Source of the DNA: Bolinopsis microptera
Lineage: Eukaryota; Ctenophora; Tentaculata; Lobata; Bolinopsidae
Length of the DNA stretch: 64,000 nt
Reading direction: 5' to 3'
Assembly: GCF_026151205.1 (NCBI RefSeq)
Contig: NC_087072.1
Location: forward strand, 13,802,169-13,866,168
The notes beneath the pieces are model-generated. The model did not search any database. It saw nothing but the letters and a program-made list of their open reading frames with translations, and was not told the DNA's origin. Numbering within the stretch: position 1 is the stretch's first letter; each line of letters begins with the position of its first letter. Made by a program: the position numbers and the translations under genes. Of the stretch, positions 60,650 through 64,000 are shown piece after piece.

Positions 60650-61190
60650 GATGCGGAGTTCGTTGATTTTTGGCGTAGAGTTCGTGGAGTTCGTTCAAAA
60701 TTTGGAGTTCGTTAGAGTTCGTTGGAGTTCGTTAGTCAATTTTTCAAAAAAAAACATGGAAAATGTTTTTTACATCATACATGAACACTGAATGTACAAT
60801 GTACATTCGGTGTGATCACAGCTGTTTACAGCAGAAGAAAACGAAACGCAACGCCAGAAGTACAAGTTGAAGTTTTCTGCAACGTGTCCAGGGAACGTGC
60901 GCGCGCAAACTATTGGCGCCAGAATGTTCCTGCAGTCGATCGACCAGTCCTTGTACTGTGAAATGTACAGTGTACACGCGACGCGTGGTAGAAGTTTCGA
61001 GTACCAATATATTTAGTTGTTTTACAATCGTATGTTATGTGTTGAATTGGCTGAATTGTAAATACAATTTCTGTTTAATTTCATTTTACGTAAGTTGTAC
61101 AAAACGAACTCCTCAAGAGTTCGTAATTTTGGGTTGATGAGTTCGTAGAGTTCGTTGTCACTGAGGAGTTCGTAGAGTTCGTACGTATCA
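60650..61190. repeat. Element bounded by GAGTTCGT arrays
   Basis: GGAGTTCGTTNGAGTTCGTT-type arrays occur at 60655-60755 and again, in the same orientation, at 61085-61182. The interior has short inverted pairs (AATGTACAATGTACATT; CTGTGAAATGTACAG). Direct rather than inverted ends; class unknown. Confidence 0.6.
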
Positions 61191-61263
61191 TCTATGATAG
61201 CTTATAAGGATTAACATCATAATTGATAATGACAAATACCCAATAACAAGGATTAATAAAAAT

Positions 61264-61355
61264 TTTCCGGCAAGATCCTGCAAGTTCCGGCAAGTTCCGG
61301 CAAGTTCCGGCAAGTTCCGGCAAGTTCCGGCAAGTTCCGGCAAGTTCCGGCAGCC
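61264..61355. repeat. 10-bp CAAGTTCCGG minisatellite
   Basis: About nine units, followed by scattered CCGGCAAAATCCGG. The minus-strand frame across it (LAGTCRNLPE) is incidental. Confidence 0.9.
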
Positions 61356-61835
61356 TTATATTCGTTTTTCCTAACAACCGGTTCCAGTCCGGCAAAATCC
61401 GGCTAACCAGATATAATAATAGATTGATATCCGGCAAAATCCGGTCCGGCAGCCAAAAGCCCATTCCGGTAGGTTTCTACTCCAATTCTTCGGGTTTGTG
61501 GTTATGGTTTGGATTGCGGTAAGGGTTTATGTAGATTGTAGAGCCGTTTTTATTTTTAATAACAGCGTCTTGATTTTTTTAAATTTTGACTTAAAATACA
61601 CAATCGATTTCTCGGGACAAACAATCAAATGTCGTACTCGTAACGGAAACGTTATTTATTTAATTTCATTTTAAAATTGTTGGCACTGAGTTTACTGTTT
61701 TATTAGACATTTCTTTGAAAGAATCATCAGTAGTTTGAATCCGAATTGTAGCACGTTTTTTATCAAGTAGATCAGAGCAGTTGGAATTATGTTTCCTGGA
61801 CCATTAAATCATCAGTCTGTAGGACTAGGACTATA

Positions 61836-62084
61836 TCATATAGTTGTGGAATTATATGGATTGTGGAATTCGATTACAAGTTCCTTTGCGATTCTTGCAC
61901 CTCTTAATATTGCTTCTGCGGAACACTCCTGGCTTCTCAATACTACTTCCACGGAATAAGTGGAACGAAAAATGTAACTGATAGTGCCGATTAGTGCACC
62001 GGCCCTTCTAGGTTCAAGCAGGAACTGTATTACTTTCCTTTTTGAACTCATAGTTACCTCCTGAGTCCAGGAGTCCTGAGGCAT
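61836..62084 (-). CDS. Open frame of 82 residues, possible decayed KH-like domain
   Basis: MSSKRKVIQFLLEPRRAGAL followed by IG, a Val-rich strand (YSVEVVL) and a helix (AEAILRGARIAKELVIEF) is the order of a KH RNA-binding domain, but the GxxG loop is not conserved. No introns or partner exons are evident, and it abuts the duplicated segment 61600-61833. May be a retrocopy or chance. Confidence 0.25.
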   Translation of the reverse strand: MPQDSWTQEVTMSSKRKVIQFLLEPRRAGALIGTISYIFRSTYSVEVVLRSQECSAEAILRGARIAKELVIEFHNPYNSTTI

Positions 62085-62283
62085 CCTGACGTGACCTCTT
62101 CTCGCGATATTGGTTTGCTTCGATCAACTTTACCGTATATAACTATACTTGACACGTGCTGATTTCTCCGGAATAAGATTGGGATCCGAGGAGATTATAA
62201 TCTGATCAAGGTAAAGCACTTTGTCTAAAACATAAAACAAAGATGACGCTTTTGTCATGTCACACTCACATGGTATCTTACTA

Positions 62284-62596
62284 TCTTACTATATATAAAG
62301 CGAGACGATATATATATATTTATCTGTGCCATTTTACTGACACCACGGCATCAACTTTAACGCAACTTTCCGCAAAAACCGTAAAAGATATACAACTGAA
62401 ATTTTTTTGACTGAATCAAATGCTTTTATGCTTTTCAAATCAGCATGAAAAAATAAAAAATTGGCCAAGGAATAATTATTTTAGTGCCCAAAATTTGGAC
62501 CCCCAAGTGGTGTCAAAAACGCGAATTAAATAGGTAATAATTATTTTAGTCTCTTGAGTCTTGACACCACTTTAGAGTAATACGGGTTCCTGCTAG
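62284..62596 (+). mobile_element. Short non-autonomous Helitron
   Basis: Starts TCTTACTATATATAAAG (an extra TCTTACTA precedes it at 62276) and ends GTTCCTGCTAG before T. About 90 percent like the copy at 20235 by eye. Directly after its end a second TATTATAAAGCGAGACG begins at about 62600, so another Helitron start abuts it. Confidence 0.78.
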
Positions 62597-62710
62597 TATA
62601 TTATAAAGCGAGACGATATATATATATGAAATATATATATATATACATATAATAATACAACTGGTTTTCTTCTCTTATAGAAAAAGGGCTCTACTAGCTG
62701 TAGCTAGGAG

Positions 62711-63889
62711 CATGAAATATCGGTACAAAGCAAACTATGCAATTGTCAAACTATAAGTTTCATGTTTGAAAAGCAATCTTCAGTGACATAATTAACATAA
62801 AAATGGCAAACATAATACAACACAGTGCTCCTTTATCAAATTTTATAATTAACAATTAACAATTACTCAATACTACTAAACCTATATAAATAACTCCAAA
62901 TCCTAATAACTAATAAATACTAACTAAATATGTCTAACTAAGAATTTCCTAGAGTGCCTACATTTAGAAATAATTTCTGATCTTTTATTAATAATGCCTG
63001 GGGTTTTAAGTATGTATAGTTTCTCGTCTAAGCAGAGGCCACAATGCCCCATTCCAGCCTTATATTTCTTCGATTTAGTAATAATCTTCCAGTCTATGCT
63101 ATATTCAATCATCTTCTCCTTGAGGTCCCATATCAATTTTGATAACTCGGTACTCAGTCTGTGCTTAGAATTCTTAAAACTTTGTCGATGATTGTACCAC
63201 CGTGTCTTAAAACTGTTTTCAGTCAATCCAATATAGGCCGTTTCCTTGTTAGATGCCGTTTTAACGGTTGCTTGGTATACTATGCATTTGGCCAGACATT
63301 GTCCTTTGAGGGGGCACTTCGAGGCGTCTCTGCAATTACACTCTTTTTCTGGAGCTTTTTTCTTTTCAGATTGTTTCTCTAGGACTGATTTGTTGTGCCC
63401 TTTGAGTATCCTTCCCAAACTGGGCATGCAGCAATAGCTTATTTTCACGGTATTCCTATTGATGATTTTATGTAACGGTAGGTTTTTCGGGAAATGCTTA
63501 TCGATAAGAGCGAAGAACTTTCTTCCGATGTTGGTTGAAACGTTTGCACTGAATGGGGGATTGTACCATAGGATGTTCCTCTTCCGCGATCTCTTTCTCT
63601 TTTTAGGTGGTGGTGTTTTATAATCGATGGTGTGACTATATGCACTCTAGGAAATTCTTAGTTAGACATATTTAGTTAGTATTTATTAGTTATTAGGATT
63701 TGGAGTTATTTATATAGGTTTAGTAGTATTGAGTAATTGTTAATTGTTAATTATAAAATTTGATAAAGGAGCACTGTGTTGTATTATGTTTGCCATTTTT
63801 ATGTTAATTATGTCACTGAAGATTGCTTTTCAAACATGAAACTTATAGTTTGACAATTGCATAGTTTGCTTTGTACCGATACATATAAT
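62711..63889 (-). mobile_element. Penelope-like element fragment with inverted flanking copy
   Basis: 62711-62957 (3' end of the coding frame and tail) recurs inverted at 63643-63889. The coding fragment lies between. Inverted or tandem partial copies of the same element are a known habit of Penelope-like retroelements. Confidence 0.8.
62924..63640 (-). pseudogene. Penelope-like C-terminal region with GIY-YIG domain
   Basis: In frame from about 63640: PPPKKRKRSRKRNILWYNPP, STNIGRKFF, NRNTVKISYCCMPSLG, a Cys-rich CNCRDASKCPLKGQC, and GIY-YIG AYIGLTENSFKTRWYNH. It ends HCGLCLDEKLYI, KRSEIISKCRHSRKFL and TAG at 62924. It reads through without a stop but is cut at the upstream end, and the RT is absent. 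The GIY-YIG domain is the target-nicking nuclease of these elements. Confidence 0.85.
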
Positions 63890-64000
63890 AATATATGTAT
63901 TTAATTGTAGTTGTGATAATAGTTTAAAACTATATTAAGGACAGGAGGAATTCTTTTAGTTTTACGGGAAATTGAATAAAAATTGAATCAAGTAATCAAG

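Noticed and set aside
61192-61464. 90-residue minus-strand frame with repeated LAGTCRNLPE
   Set aside because: Translation of the CAAGTTCCGG minisatellite.

Overview
The window is animal nuclear DNA: AT-rich, genes split by short GT-AG introns, and dense with transposons. Recognisable host genes encode a PACRG-like protein, 11-beta-hydroxysteroid-dehydrogenase-like SDRs, rhodopsin-class receptors, an ALMS-motif protein and CCDC61. Together with the transposon mix (PIF/Harbinger, Helitron, MULE, hAT, Tc1/mariner-like, Penelope, LINE) and TTAGGG-type degenerate repeats, this suggests an early-branching metazoan. A cnidarian is my best guess, but that is inference; no sequence here fixes the species.

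Layout. 1-2848: right part of a PIF/Harbinger element with both of its usual genes, apparently inside the last intron of a PACRGL gene whose five other exons run on the minus strand from 6372 to 3022. 6.4-9.1 kb: intergenic, with a GAGGTTAACC repeat field and two nested palindromes. 9.1-19.1 kb: receptor gene 1 (+) and two SDR paralogues (-) separated by a repeat block holding a 729-bp foldback element in a TTAA site. 19.5-20.5 kb: a 57-bp satellite array beside a short Helitron. 22.2-25.9 kb: four-exon ALMS-motif gene (-). 27.0-30.6 kb: receptor genes 2 and 3 (+). 31.0-31.3 kb: a tiny two-exon gene (-). 33.1-34.8 kb: CCDC61 (-). From 35.5 kb to the end almost everything is mobile DNA: a LINE split by two insertions, a 2.2-kb Helitron carrying two nuclease-like retroelement fragments, an intact-looking FLYWCH-MULE transposase gene with a hAT element just upstream, mariner-like inverted-repeat elements, and a Penelope-like fragment with inverted flanking copies.

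How the genes relate. The genes form no operon or pathway. Three host genes (PACRGL, the ALMS-motif gene, CCDC61) belong to basal body or cilium families. The three receptors are paralogues, and so are the two SDRs. One of the two SDRs and two of the three receptors carry a single-base frameshift relative to the others; either these are young pseudogenes or the assembly has indel errors. Several insertions can be dated against duplicated copies inside the window, because an empty site survives next to the filled one.

I did not find a convincing undescribed biological system. The most novel-looking items are the composite Helitron, the TA-flanked element full of a GTGATA-TATC motif, and the foldback with its own empty site.
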